From the NCBI RefSeq assembly GCF_902150025.1, contig NZ_CABFVS010000013.1:25667-89666 (forward strand): a stretch of DNA of 64,000 nucleotides, in the 5' to 3' direction. The position numbers and the translations under genes are program-made. Shown piece after piece: positions 28,818 to 39,205 of this stretch. Position 1 is the stretch's first letter. Each line of letters starts with the position of its first letter. This stretch comes from Bartonella massiliensis (lineage in GTDB: Bacteria; Pseudomonadota; Alphaproteobacteria; Rhizobiales; Rhizobiaceae). The notes under the pieces are model-generated. The model was not told where the DNA came from. It worked only from the letters and a program-made list of their open reading frames with translations, and did not search any database.

Positions 28818-29569
28818 TGATGACAAAACATGACTTTAGTCTCCATGGGCGTGTTGCACTTGTTACTGGTGCGTCAAGAGGGATTGGCTATTATTTGGCC
28901 CTCGAGCTTGCTGCACGTGGTGCTCATATTATTGCTCTTGCACGAACAGTCAGTGGGCTTACTGAATTGGATAATCAAATCCGAGAAAAAGGGGCTTTTG
29001 CTACCCTTGTTCCCCTTGACTTACATCATATGGAAAATATCGATGCTCTTGCACTCTCTATTAAAAAACGTTGGAAAAAACTTGATATTATAGTTGCAAA
29101 TGCAGGAATCCTTGGAACACTCTCACCAATAGCGCATATAGAAAACACGGTCTTTGAAGATGTTTTTCAAATAAATCTTTTTAGCCAATGGCGCTTAATG
29201 AAAGCCTTAGAGCCTTTATTACGTGAATCTGATGCTGGACGGGCTATCCTGTTATCCTCAAGCGTTGCGCATGATGCACGCCCTTTCTGGGGGGCTTATG
29301 CTGCCTCTAAAGCAGCTTTAGAAATGATTGCTCGTTGTTGGGCAGAAGAACTCAAACAAACCCCTATAAAAATTAATTGTGTCAACCCTGGAGCCACACG
29401 AACTGCTATGCGTGCTAAAGCTATGCCTGGTGAAAATCCAGAAACGCTCCCCTCACCACAAGAGATTGCACAAAAAATAGTTCATTTGTTCTCACCTGAT
29501 TTAAAGGAAACCGGAAAACTCTTTAATGTCCGTAAAAATCGGTTTGTGGATTATCATATCCCTGATTGA
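28817..29569 (+). CDS. Short-chain dehydrogenase/reductase family protein
   Basis: This 250-residue Rossmann-fold oxidoreductase has the cofactor motif VTGASRGIGYYLA near residue 17, NAGILG near 94, and the catalytic serine and YAASKAA (Tyr-x-x-x-Lys) near 158. It overlaps purF by one base and appears to be cotranscribed with it. An SDR after purF is common in rhizobia, but its substrate is unknown. A copy of the dispersed hairpin repeat follows it. Confidence 0.88.
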   Translation: MMTKHDFSLHGRVALVTGASRGIGYYLALELAARGAHIIALARTVSGLTELDNQIREKGAFATLVPLDLHHMENIDALALSIKKRWKKLDIIVANAGILGTLSPIAHIENTVFEDVFQINLFSQWRLMKALEPLLRESDAGRAILLSSSVAHDARPFWGAYAASKAALEMIARCWAEELKQTPIKINCVNPGATRTAMRAKAMPGENPETLPSPQEIAQKIVHLFSPDLKETGKLFNVRKNRFVDYHIPD

Positions 29570-29603
29570 TCATCATCTGAGATTTAAATAGCCCAATCTC
29601 TCT

Positions 29604-29820
29604 CTCCTTTACCTGTGCTTTTTTACAATGTTGCGACAGATCTTGGCACTTAAGACGGTTCATGTACACATTCATCCCGCTTTTGACGGGCAAGAGAATG
29701 ATTTTGATTGATGCAACATAAACAGATTTGAAATGAGAGAATCCTACGTTATTCGGAGTTCTCATTCAATATGAATAACGCTAGATTATCATTAAAATCA
29801 ATGCCTTGTACAAGAAGAAT
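29604..29820 (+). repeat. Dispersed hairpin repeat, copy 1 (+)
   Basis: The core hairpin is at 29730-29767: GAAATGAGA, then AATCCTACGTTATTCGG, then a TTCTCATTC arm. Upstream is TTTTGATTGATGCAACATAAACAGA. Downstream is an AATAT..AATAACG..TTATCATTA..TTGTACAA region. All three parts match copy 2 on this strand and the complements of the copies at 40.1 and 63.8 kb. Further upstream, AATGTTGCGACA..CTTGGCACTT..ACGGTTCATG matches the complement of the 63.9 kb copy. It lies between the convergent SDR and pssA genes. Confidence 0.75.
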
Positions 29821-29828
29821 GAGGCGCT

Positions 29829-30668
29829 TTATGAATCTTGGATAGTTTTAGCCTCAGCCTTTTTTTCTTCTAAAGCAGCGCGTTTATTATAAGCGATAAA
29901 ACTACAGGGGAGAAAAATTATATAGCTCACAGCTGTGATCAATAAAGTTTTCCATGTATAAGTTGCAAGAAAACCAACATAAATAACAATAACCAACATG
30001 CATGGTATAACGATATCACGTCTTAAATTTTGATCAATTGTTTTTGCATTCCATACTGGTAGGCGACTAATCAAAAGAAAAGCAATAATTACCGTATAAA
30101 GACTAAAAAACAATGCCCACCCCCAACTAGGGACTAAACCGAGAGCACCTAAATACATAGGTAATAAAAGGAGTAATGCCCCCGCTGGTGCTGGAACACC
30201 AACAAAATAACTTTTCTGCCATTGAGGTATATTGGTATTATCCAACATCACATTAAAACGCGCTAATCGCAAACAACAAGCAACACAATAGACAAGGGCT
30301 GCAACCCAACCAATGTGGTGTGCTTGATGCAAAATAAAAGAATAAACAATAAGTGCAGGGGTCACACCAAAATTTACAATATCAGCAAGAGAATCCATCT
30401 GTGCCCCAAAAGATGAACTTCCATCTATTAAACGCGCAATGCGACCATCTGCACCATCTAAAACTGCAGCCAAAAGCACCATTAAAATAGCAGCTTCATA
30501 GCGTTGCTCCAAAGCTAAACGAATACTGCTCATCCCTGCACAAATTGCTAAAATAGTAATGATATTGGGAATGACATATCGCATTGATGTAGGTGAAGGC
30601 CGCCGATTTGTAACATCATCATGCTGTCCTTCAGGATTGAATGAAGAAAATGGCGAAAAATTTTTCAT
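29829..30668 (-). CDS. pssA: CDP-diacylglycerol-serine O-phosphatidyltransferase
   Basis: This enzyme joins serine to CDP-diacylglycerol to form phosphatidylserine at the inner membrane. The 279-residue polytopic protein carries the CDP-alcohol phosphotransferase signature near residues 69-95 (DGADGRIARLID followed by FGAQMDSLAD), with all aspartates present. It follows psd by eight bases; the two genes together make phosphatidylethanolamine. The N-terminal 30 residues are polar and variable. Confidence 0.93.
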   Translation of the reverse strand: MKNFSPFSSFNPEGQHDDVTNRRPSPTSMRYVIPNIITILAICAGMSSIRLALEQRYEAAILMVLLAAVLDGADGRIARLIDGSSSFGAQMDSLADIVNFGVTPALIVYSFILHQAHHIGWVAALVYCVACCLRLARFNVMLDNTNIPQWQKSYFVGVPAPAGALLLLLPMYLGALGLVPSWGWALFFSLYTVIIAFLLISRLPVWNAKTIDQNLRRDIVIPCMLVIVIYVGFLATYTWKTLLITAVSYIIFLPCSFIAYNKRAALEEKKAEAKTIQDS

Positions 30669-30676
30669 TGTGTATC

Positions 30677-31375
30677 CTAATCGTATCTGAAATCCGTTGT
30701 GGCACTCTTATCGTCAAAAGAGCCCAAAACTGTCTCTCCAGCAATTGCTGTTTGTCCAACCGAAACACGCAATTTCATTTCAGTTGGTATATAAATATCA
30801 AGGCGAGAACCAAAACGAATCAATCCAAATCGCTCCCCCGTCATAACGGCATCGTTTTCTTTTGACCAACAAACAATGCGACGCGCAAGCATCCCTGCTA
30901 TCTGTACAATACCAATTTTACCATGTTTGCTCTCAATGACCATCCCATTACGCTCATTAAAATGGCTCGCTTTATCACACTCAGCATTGGTAAAACGACC
31001 TGGATGATAAACGATAGACTCTACCGTACCATTAATAGGAATACGATTGATGTGGCACGAAAAAATATCCATAAAAATAGAAATACGGATCATTTCACCT
31101 TGCCCTAACCCTAATTCTTCAGGTGGAACACATGATTCCACAAATGAAATACGGCCATCAGCAGGTGACATAACCCAGTTTGAATTCAAAGGAATTACAC
31201 GATCTGGATCGCGAAAAAAGTATATACACCACACCGTGAGAACAAGCCCGCACCAAAACAACGGACTCCATATCCAACCTAAAATAAGCGAAATAACAAA
31301 AAATGCTACAATAAAAGGATAACCTTCTTTATGAATCGGCACAAAGCTATTATGGACAGATTGTAGAATACTCAT
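30677..31375 (-). CDS. psd: Phosphatidylserine decarboxylase proenzyme
   Basis: Psd converts phosphatidylserine to phosphatidylethanolamine. The 232-residue short form has an N-terminal membrane helix pair ([16 protein letters not shown] region), DGRISFVE, and the self-cleavage site FGS near residue 187, which yields the pyruvoyl cofactor. It is typical of the short bacterial Psd proenzymes common in alphaproteobacteria. It is the upstream gene of the psd-pssA pair. Confidence 0.94.
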   Translation of the reverse strand: MSILQSVHNSFVPIHKEGYPFIVAFFVISLILGWIWSPLFWCGLVLTVWCIYFFRDPDRVIPLNSNWVMSPADGRISFVESCVPPEELGLGQGEMIRISIFMDIFSCHINRIPINGTVESIVYHPGRFTNAECDKASHFNERNGMVIESKHGKIGIVQIAGMLARRIVCWSKENDAVMTGERFGLIRFGSRLDIYIPTEMKLRVSVGQTAIAGETVLGSFDDKSATTDFRYD

Positions 31376-31492
31376 ATAATTTCCTATTCATCGTAAACTT
31401 AAACAAGCAATAAACCTTTTTGTTCCTCTTGTGTCTTTTTATGTATTTTATCAATCACCCCATATAAAGATATCGATTGCATTTTGCCCTAC

Positions 31493-33375
31493 TTATTTTT
31501 TACGATTAACAATACCCGTCTCATCTTCTTCACGCATTTTACGTAATTTTTCTTCAGCTTGCGATGCTTCAAGCTGCTTATTCCACATTGAAGCATATAA
31601 ACCTTTCTTGCGTAAAAGCTCTGTATGCGTCCCATTTTCAATAATACGACCACTTTTAAGAACCAAAATTTCATCAGCATTGATAACCGTAGAAAGACGA
31701 TGCGCAATAATCAATGTTGTTCGCCCACGGCTTACAATATCTAATGCTTGTTGAATTTCCTGTTCTGTTGTCGTATCAAGAGCCGCTGTTGCTTCATCTA
31801 GAATAAGAAGGGGGGGAGCTTTAAAAGCGTTCGTGCAATAGCTACACGTTGTTTTTCCCCCCCTGATAATTTTAGACCACGCTCTCCTACCATAGACTGA
31901 AAACCTTCCGGTAACATCTCAATAAATTTTGATATTTGCGCCATTTCAGCAGCTTTGCGCATCTCTTCATCTGTCGCACTTGGACGTCCGTAGCGAATAT
32001 TATAGGCAATTGTATCATTAAATAATACCGTATCTTGTGGCACCATACCGATTGCTTCTCGCAAACTCTTTTGTGTTACATTACGAATATCCTGCCCGTC
32101 AATTGTGATAGAGCCCGCATCAACATCATAAAACCGAAAAAGCAATCGAGAAATAGTTGATTTACCAGCACCCGATGGACCGACAATAGCGACTGTTTTT
32201 CCTCCTGAAACTTCAAAATTAATATCTCTGAGAATCTGACGCGCCGAATCATAAGAAAACTTTACTTGATGAAAACGAATAGTCCCATCACTTATCTCTA
32301 ACGGTTTAGCATTCGATTTATCAACGATTTCCTTCTGAACATCTAAAAGATCAAACATCGCTTCAATATCGGTTAAACCTTGTCGAACATCACGATAAAT
32401 TGAACCAATAAAATTCAGTGGAATAGAAAGTTGCATTAAAAGGGCATTAATAAAAACAAAATCTCCTAAAGTTTGTGTCTTATAAAAAACTTCATAAGCT
32501 GACATCAGCATCATGGTTGTCATGCCAAGACCAAAGATAAGAGCCTGACCAAAATTAAGCCAACTTAACGATGTCCAAATCTTTGTTGCAGCTTTTTCAT
32601 AACCGGCCATAGCGGCATCAAAACGATCGGCTTCTAGCGTTTCATTGCCAAAATATTTGACCGTTTCAAAATTCAAAAGAGAATCAACAGCGTGCGTATT
32701 TGCTTCAGTATCTGCTGTATTCATTTGTTGCCGAATACGAATACGCCAATCACTCGCCTTAATGGTAAACAAGGTATATAACAAAACTGTTACAACAACG
32801 ATGAGAAGATAATGCCCCCCATAATTGATGTAAAATACAAAGGCCGTTAATATAAATTCTAGAACTGTCGGTACAGTACTGAGAATTGAAAATCTTACGA
32901 TCGCTTCAATTCCTTTTGTTCCGCGTTCAATCACGCGAGAAAGCCCACCAGTTCGGCGTTCTAAATGAAATCGTAAAGATAACTCATGAATATGGACAAA
33001 AGTTTTATAAGCGAGTTGACGAACAGCGTATTGACTGACAGTGGCAAAAAGAGAATCGCGTAATTGATTTAAGCCTGCCTGTATAATACGTGCAGCATTG
33101 TACGCCAAAACAAGCATGATGGGAATAATTAAACTGGATGGAAACCATTCAGGAAGCTGAAAGCTTGTATCAAGTACATTCGTAGCATATTTAAAAAAAT
33201 ACGGTACAGATATAAGAACGAGCTTGGCCAAAATAAGATAAAATATTGCCCATAGCACACGTATTTTTAGATCACGCCGACCTACCGGCCACATATAAGG
33301 CCATAAATTGTAAAGTGTGTGCAGAGTTCCCTCTGTATCAGATGATACAGTTTTTGTCATTTCATTGCGTTTCAT
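31493..33375 (-). pseudogene. Atm1-type ABC exporter (permease-ATPase), frameshifted at a C7 run
   Basis: The first 525 residues contain six membrane helices (about 45-330), Walker A GPSGAGKST near 396, and the signature LSGGEKQRVAIARTLL near 502, then end as KLPPFLF. The Walker B LILDEAT, the switch histidine (LIIAHRLST) and the rest of the ATPase continue in the next frame to 31493. At the junction (about 31809-31815) the coding strand has seven C; eight would give ARTLLKLPPLLILDEAT and a 627-residue protein. Relatives of the Atm1/HMT1 group export glutathione conjugates or iron-sulfur precursors. If real, the shift removes ATP hydrolysis. Confidence 0.88.
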
Positions 33376-33489
33376 AAAGCCTTTACTTCTCTATCATCCA
33401 CACAAACAGGCAAAACACCCCCCTGTGTTATTTATAGGTTCATCTCTTGTTACGCTTTTCGATAAGCGATACCTACTCGTTGTGTGAAG

Positions 33490-34164
33490 TTAGACTGTTT
33501 TTGAAAAAGGAACAAGAAATAATCCACTATACAGTTTATTATTTTGATCTGTATTTTCATACCACTCTGCAGCAAATAAATTTTCAACTTTTACATGCTT
33601 TTTTTTCAATTCTGCCTGAAGCCACTTTTTTGTTTTACCAATCTCTTTAAGACCATCATCAATAACTTCACCATTTTCCACGACAATCGTCGATTTCTTC
33701 CCCTCTTCCTTTTTAATAACAGTGCAATCACCATTGGTTTCCAAACGCACAAAAGCAGCTTCATGTAAGTGACACCCTTTAAGACGTAACATCGCAATAA
33801 GATCATTGATATTGATCCCTAAACTTTTAATCTTATCCATTTGAAAGACCCCATCTAAAACCAATGTAACATTTCGCCCTGCAATAAGACGGCGAAAAAA
33901 AACTGAATAACGTGCAAAAAGATTAAAAGAGGCAATCAAGGTTTGCCAAATCAATAAAACAAGTAATAATTGAAGGCTGCTAATATTCTGGTTATAAATG
34001 ACGCCTCCAATAATGCCTCCCATGACAAAATTGCTGACCAAATCAATAGGGGTCATCTGACTCAAACTCCCACGACCTGTCGTTCTTAAAATAAATAGGA
34101 AAGCAATAAGACCCACAGCCAGCTTAAGCGCGATATATCCGTAATGATATACAAATTCCATCAT
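33490..34164 (-). CDS. DUF421 (YetF-like) membrane protein
   Basis: This 224-residue protein has three N-terminal membrane helices (residues 10-80) followed by a soluble region with GRNVTLVLDGVFQ near residue 96 and a conserved LRLKGCHLHEAAFVRLETNG near 127. That plan matches DUF421/YetF proteins, found widely in spore formers and in rhizobia; their role is not known. It stands alone between cysS and the ABC exporter on the same strand. Confidence 0.82.
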   Translation of the reverse strand: MMEFVYHYGYIALKLAVGLIAFLFILRTTGRGSLSQMTPIDLVSNFVMGGIIGGVIYNQNISSLQLLLVLLIWQTLIASFNLFARYSVFFRRLIAGRNVTLVLDGVFQMDKIKSLGININDLIAMLRLKGCHLHEAAFVRLETNGDCTVIKKEEGKKSTIVVENGEVIDDGLKEIGKTKKWLQAELKKKHVKVENLFAAEWYENTDQNNKLYSGLFLVPFSKTV

Positions 34165-34204
34165 ATTCTCCCTTTAATTTATGAGAACTGCTGGAATAGA
34201 GAAA

Positions 34205-35713
34205 TTAGGATCGTTTTATTTCCCACGTCGTTATACGCTCACCACTTTGCGGGTCCCTACTATCTTTTAAGAGAATCCCCTCGGCTGCAAGCTCATCACG
34301 AATTGTATCCGCAGCTTCCCACTCTTTATTATGGATAAGCCGTAGTCTTTCGGCAATGCGCTGATCAATAAATTTTAAATCAAGAGAGGTTTTTTTTATA
34401 AATAATGGACAGTCTATTTCTTTAATCCATTCTTGTTGTAATAGTCCTAATAAATTCATCCCATGAGCAAGAGCCAAAGTATCCCCTGCTTTATAAAATT
34501 TTCGCAAAAGGGTTAATGCTTTTGGCGTATTAAGATCATCACTGAGAGCATCTATTAAAGTATCATCAATCGCTTCATTGTTTTTAATCATATTCTCTTT
34601 ACGACGAAGTAGTTCATACCAACGATAAAGTTCACTGCTCGATTGTCTTAAACGCTGCGCGGTCCAATTTAATGGTTCACGATAATGCGTTTGAAGCATC
34701 GAAAAACGTGCAGACAAACCCGCCCAATTTTGCTTCATTTCATCGGCTAACACACCATTAAATTCCCCAAAATTATTTTCTAAAATAGAACGAATGGTTA
34801 TGAAGTTGCCAAAGCTTTTCGACATCTTTTTCCCTTCAACTTGTAAAAAGCCATTATGCATCCACAAATTAGCCATTCGCTCCGTTCCAAAAGCTGAACA
34901 ACTTTGTGCAATCTCATTTTCATGGTGCGGAAAAATTAAATCAAGTCCACCACCATGGATATCAAAAATATTCGCAGTCGGATTATCGCAAGTTAAACCA
35001 CCGCCATAGGGTGCTAATAACTTTGCCATTGACATAGCAGAACACTCAATATGCCAACCTGGACGACCTAAAACTGATATTCCACCCGGCGATTCCCAAC
35101 CTGGCTCTCCTTCCACAGAAGGTTTCCATAAAACAAAATCCATTTCCTCTCGTTTATAAGCAGCAACATCAATACGCGCCCCTGCCCTCATTTCATCTAA
35201 AGAACGATTTGCAAATGCTCCATAATGGGGAGGATTTTTTATGCTGCTTATAGAAAATAATATATGATTTTCCGCTTTATAAGCGTGCCCTTTTTCAAGC
35301 AATTTTTCAATGAGCGCGCGCATCTCCTCTAAATGCTCGGTTGCCCGCGGCTGGCTGGTTGGCGATAGACAACCCAGCGCTCTTGTATCTTGTTGAAACT
35401 GGGAATATGTACGTTCTGTTAATTGACGAATAGCGTCGTTGAGTGACATGTTTGGATATTCGTGGGCGGCTCGTGCATTAATTTTATCATCGACATCGGT
35501 AATATTACGCGCATAGAGAACATGATCATTGCCATAAACATGACGCAATAAGCGAAATAAAATATCAAAAACAATGACAGGGCGTGCATTTCCTATATGC
35601 GCATAATCATAAACTGTTGGACCACAAACATAAAGACGTACTTTTGTTGCATCGATTGGTATAAATTTTTCTTTTTTGCGTGTCAGCGTATTATAAAATC
35701 GCAACTCTCTCAT
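34205..35713 (-). CDS. cysS: Cysteinyl-tRNA synthetase
   Basis: CysRS charges tRNA-Cys. The 502 residues show the zinc ligand and HIGH-type motif [16 protein letters not shown] near residue 30, GWHIECSAM near 224, HHENEIAQS near 255 and the KMSKS loop [10 protein letters not shown] near 293. The C-terminal anticodon-binding region is complete. Length is somewhat above the E. coli enzyme (461) and usual for rhizobia. Confidence 0.95.
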   Translation of the reverse strand: MRELRFYNTLTRKKEKFIPIDATKVRLYVCGPTVYDYAHIGNARPVIVFDILFRLLRHVYGNDHVLYARNITDVDDKINARAAHEYPNMSLNDAIRQLTERTYSQFQQDTRALGCLSPTSQPRATEHLEEMRALIEKLLEKGHAYKAENHILFSISSIKNPPHYGAFANRSLDEMRAGARIDVAAYKREEMDFVLWKPSVEGEPGWESPGGISVLGRPGWHIECSAMSMAKLLAPYGGGLTCDNPTANIFDIHGGGLDLIFPHHENEIAQSCSAFGTERMANLWMHNGFLQVEGKKMSKSFGNFITIRSILENNFGEFNGVLADEMKQNWAGLSARFSMLQTHYREPLNWTAQRLRQSSSELYRWYELLRRKENMIKNNEAIDDTLIDALSDDLNTPKALTLLRKFYKAGDTLALAHGMNLLGLLQQEWIKEIDCPLFIKKTSLDLKFIDQRIAERLRLIHNKEWEAADTIRDELAAEGILLKDSRDPQSGERITTWEIKRS

Positions 35714-36188
35714 CGTTATACTCCGTGAACGATGTTACGCATCGCTCCTTTTAGATGTTTTTTATCTCAAATGATCGCATAATGCGGTTTCGGCTAAAAA
35801 CTTTTCTTTGATACAACATTCTTCTTCCCCATTGTATCGAAGCTGTATCCATCATTTATCATACAAACACTCTCTTTTATTGAATTGGATAAAAGCATTC
35901 TGTAGATAGAGAGCTTTTCCTCCTTAAAGAAAACAAGTTTAGAAAAAATTCCATGAACCATACAGCATAAATTTATATGAAAAGAAATAAATCTTAAATT
36001 TTTAACCACACAGAGATTCATTCGTATTTTCAATATTCCGCAATGGGTTTCTTCCTGTCTCTTACGCCCTATATTTTATTATCAATCCTTGAGAGTCATG
36101 TCGCAATTCTCTCTATTTTTAAACATCATTCTCATGACACAATGATTTTATTTGTACAGAATGTTATTCAAAGAAAGTAATAAAAATA
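35714..36188. other. cysS / TIGR02301-like divergent intergenic region
   Basis: These 475 A+T-rich bases hold no gene I can support. A 79-codon minus-strand frame (35794-36033) lacks any recognisable domain or ribosome binding site and was left out. Both flanking promoters should lie here. No hairpin or repeat copy was recognised. Confidence 0.4.
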
Positions 36189-36590
36189 ATGCGTAATAGA
36201 TTGATGAACATTATTATTTTAATATTGCTTATTATTTCAATGCCAACCTTTGCGCAACAATCTCCACCTTATGAAAGAAAATTACTTCGCCTTGCGGAAA
36301 TTTTGGGATCCCTGCATTCTCTCCAAAGTCTTTGCGAGTCTCCAACCAACCAATGGTATGACTATATGAATGCACTGATCGAAGCAGAACACCCCACCCC
36401 ACAAAGACGCGCTTATTTTTATGAAGCGTTTAATGAAGCCTATCTTGCTTTTTCTGAAAATTATCATCTTTGTACACAAGCAGCTATTGAAGCCAATCAA
36501 AGATACATTGAAGAGGGAAGAATTTTATCTGAAAACCTTCTCACGCATTATAACAGCGAACCTGTAAAAAAATATCTCTCTCACTTTTAG
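36189..36590 (+). CDS. TIGR02301-like exported protein
   Basis: This 133-residue protein has a clear signal peptide (MRNRLMNIIILILLIISMP, cleaved near FAQQ). The mature part is helical, with LRLAEILGSLHSLQSLCES, ARRAYFYEAFNEAY-like and CTQAAIEANQRYIEEGR segments. The pattern of two cysteines and conserved aromatic and arginine residues fits the TIGR02301 family of exported alphaproteobacterial proteins with unknown function. It is predicted to be periplasmic and stands alone. Confidence 0.75.
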   Translation: MRNRLMNIIILILLIISMPTFAQQSPPYERKLLRLAEILGSLHSLQSLCESPTNQWYDYMNALIEAEHPTPQRRAYFYEAFNEAYLAFSENYHLCTQAAIEANQRYIEEGRILSENLLTHYNSEPVKKYLSHF

Positions 36591-36958
36591 CAATATCAAC
36601 GACACCGCCCTCATAAATGCGTAAATCAATAAACTGTCTTCTCAAAAAAGAGTAACTTTTGAAGAAACACGCTTTTATTCTTATGAGAATCTTTTCTCCA
36701 TATCGTTCTTTGTCCTCCTCCCAGCGCCTTTAAGGATAAAAATTTCTAATCCATACCGATCTGTAAAGGTTTGAATTTTAGTAGATTCTACTTGGATTCC
36801 CACTCATATAATTTACTTCATTAACACTCGAAAAAACTTAAGAATATTCATCAGACACTGCAAAAATATTTATGTGTCAAGAAATCTGATATGCCTTATA
36901 TCACATCATCGCTCTAAAAAATGGTGTTTTTGACATCATAAGATAAAACTTATACTAT
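36591..36958. other. Convergent intergenic region before dihydroorotase
   Basis: These 368 bases lie between two convergent genes with no supported frame. Around 36768-36830 a weak resemblance to the core of the dispersed hairpin repeat can be seen (GATTCTAC, CACTCAT, ACTTCATTAAC), but it is too diverged to call a fifth copy. Confidence 0.35.
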
Positions 36959-38287
36959 CTACACCAAAGTTTCTATAAATTTAACCGGTTCTCCTTGTGA
37001 CGGTGTGACAATTTCACCTTCCCACATAACGCGCATACCACGGATAATCGTTCCAACAGGCCAGCCTTTAACCTTTTGACCATCATAGGGCGTCCAACCG
37101 GCACGAGAACCAATCAGGGTATTTGTAATGATTTCCTCCCGCTTAAGATCAACAATGGTTAAATCAGCATCATACCCAACAGCAAGGCGCCCTTTACAGC
37201 TGATACCAAAAATACGACTAGGACTATGTGAAGTGAGATCAACAAAACGCTCAAGGGATATTTTCCCTGCATTCACATGTGTCAACATAATGGCTGCTGT
37301 TGTCTGTACCCCTGTCATTCCTGAAGGCGAAGAGGGATAAGGTTGAAGCTTTTCTTCAAGGGTATGTGGCGCATGATCAGAGCCTAAAACATCAATAATT
37401 CCCTGTTGAACACCGTACCAAAGAGCTTCACGGTGGCGCGGTTCACGAATAGGTGGATTCATCTGAATTAATGTACCAAATTGCTTATAATCATCAGCCG
37501 TGAGAGTTAAATGATGGTGTGTCACTTCAATTGTTGCAACATCTTTATGTTTTTTTAGAAAATCAATTTCTTCTTCTGTCGAGAGATGTAAGACATGAAT
37601 GCGGGACCTCGTTTCATGCGCAATTTTTACCAAACGTTGTGTACATTTTAGTGCCGCAACCTCATCACGCCAAACTGGATGGGATGATGCATCCCCTTCA
37701 ATACGCAGTATTTTGCGCTCTTTGAGCCTTTCTTCATCTTCAGAATGAAAAGCTGCACGACGGCGTGTATTTTGCAAAATAAGACGGACACTTTCATCAT
37801 CATCGACCAAAAGATCACCGGTAGAAGATCCCATAAAGACTTTAATTCCAGCTGCACCAGGAAGTCTTTCTAACTCAGAAAGTTCATGAGCATTTTCACG
37901 CGTTCCTCCAACCCAAAATGCAAAATCACAATGCATGCGATGAAATCCGCGTTTAACCTTATCCCTTAATGTATCTTCTGATGTTGTCAATGGATTAGTG
38001 TTCGGCATTTCAAAGACTGCTGTAACCCCTCCTAACACAGCAGAATATGAACCACTTTCCAAATTTTCCTTATGTTCATTGCCTGGCTCACGAAAATGCA
38101 CTTGGCTATCAATAATTCCTGGTAAAATATGAAGTCCCGTACAATCAATCACCTCACCAGCCGATGCACATGTAAGGTCGCCAATTTCCGCAATACGGCC
38201 ATTTGTAACACCAATATCACGCTTGCTTCTTCCATCATGATTCACAACTGTTGCACCTTTAAAAATTGTATCAAATGTTTTAAACAT
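36959..38287 (-). CDS. pyrC: Dihydroorotase (amidohydrolase, class I type)
   Basis: Dihydroorotase closes carbamoyl-aspartate to dihydroorotate in pyrimidine synthesis. The 442 residues have the metal-binding QVHFREPG near residue 59, the DDDES region near 158, HVLHLSTEEE near 227, and SDHAPHT near 300. Class I dihydroorotases and allantoinases are related; the PyrC reading is favoured by the motifs and by the pyrE gene elsewhere in this window. No pyrB is adjacent. It diverges from ygfZ with 64 bases between. Confidence 0.88.
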   Translation of the reverse strand: MFKTFDTIFKGATVVNHDGRSKRDIGVTNGRIAEIGDLTCASAGEVIDCTGLHILPGIIDSQVHFREPGNEHKENLESGSYSAVLGGVTAVFEMPNTNPLTTSEDTLRDKVKRGFHRMHCDFAFWVGGTRENAHELSELERLPGAAGIKVFMGSSTGDLLVDDDESVRLILQNTRRRAAFHSEDEERLKERKILRIEGDASSHPVWRDEVAALKCTQRLVKIAHETRSRIHVLHLSTEEEIDFLKKHKDVATIEVTHHHLTLTADDYKQFGTLIQMNPPIREPRHREALWYGVQQGIIDVLGSDHAPHTLEEKLQPYPSSPSGMTGVQTTAAIMLTHVNAGKISLERFVDLTSHSPSRIFGISCKGRLAVGYDADLTIVDLKREEIITNTLIGSRAGWTPYDGQKVKGWPVGTIIRGMRVMWEGEIVTPSQGEPVKFIETLV

Positions 38288-38351
38288 AGCCAGGCTCCTT
38301 ACATATTGCTCACCTATCGATTAGGTAACTTTGAGCAGAAAGGCAAGAACC

Positions 38352-39191
38352 ATGATTGAAAAACAAAATGCCATTTGCTTAAAAAATCGCCAAATTATTC
38401 AAATTATAGGCGAAGAAGCAACAGATTTTCTGCAATCTCTCATTACAACAGATGTAAAAAAAATCGGCTTCCAAGAAATTTTTCCTGGGGCCCTTTTATC
38501 TCCACAAGGAAAGGTTCTTGCTGATTTTCTTATCGGTAAAAGAGAGGATCATTATTTTATTGATATTGAGATGTCTTTGGCCGATACACTCTATAAGCGT
38601 CTATTGCTCTATAAACTGCGTAAAAAAGTAGAAATTATACAACCATTACAAGAGCTTGTCACAGTTTCTTGGAGAAATGAATCAGATAGTTTAAATTTTG
38701 TTGATAAACGCTTCCCACAACAAGAAAAAATAATACGAATTTACGGTAAAGTTCCTTTTTTAGCTTCAGAAGATTATGACCCATGGAATCAATTGCGTAT
38801 TCGTTATGCAATTGCGCAAAGTGATCAAGACTATGAAGTCGGCAAAGTCTTTCCTCATGATATTAATTACGATCAAATCAATGGACTTGCATTCAACAAA
38901 GGGTGTTATATTGGACAAGAAATTGTTTCACGAATGCACCACCGACGTGCAGCACGGCGCCGTATTTTGATTGTAAAAAGTCAGTGTGACCTCCCCCCTC
39001 AATCAAGTATTGAAGCCGGAACAAAAGTACTTGGGAACTTGGGAACATGTGTTGCAAATGAAGCTCTTGCTTTAATGCGTATTGACCACGTCAAAGATGC
39101 TATGGACCAGAATATCCCCTTTACTGTAAAAAATATTCCTGTCACCATACATATTGCTGAAAATATGAATTTTACCTTTCCTGAAAATTAA
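38352..39191 (+). CDS. ygfZ: Folate-binding protein YgfZ
   Basis: YgfZ-type proteins use tetrahydrofolate and support assembly or repair of certain iron-sulfur clusters. The 279 residues show the GcvT-like fold, LSPQGKVLADFL near residue 49, and the signature KGCYIGQE near 182 with the conserved cysteine. The frame is open to a TTG at 38331, but ATG 38352 with AGAAAGG ahead is preferred. It is followed 14 bases on by an HD hydrolase, likely cotranscribed. Confidence 0.9.
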   Translation: MIEKQNAICLKNRQIIQIIGEEATDFLQSLITTDVKKIGFQEIFPGALLSPQGKVLADFLIGKREDHYFIDIEMSLADTLYKRLLLYKLRKKVEIIQPLQELVTVSWRNESDSLNFVDKRFPQQEKIIRIYGKVPFLASEDYDPWNQLRIRYAIAQSDQDYEVGKVFPHDINYDQINGLAFNKGCYIGQEIVSRMHHRRAARRRILIVKSQCDLPPQSSIEAGTKVLGNLGTCVANEALALMRIDHVKDAMDQNIPFTVKNIPVTIHIAENMNFTFPEN

Positions 39192-39205
39192 GATAGAAAA
39201 TACGC

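Noticed and set aside
29523..29765. 80-codon minus-strand frame
   Set aside because: Overlaps the end of the SDR gene and repeat copy 1; not conserved in other copies.
35794..36033. 79-codon minus-strand frame in the cysS upstream gap
   Set aside because: No recognisable domain, biased A+T composition and no ribosome binding site; probably chance.
36768..36830. Possible fifth copy of the dispersed hairpin repeat
   Set aside because: Only scattered short matches; no arm pairing and no flanking blocks.
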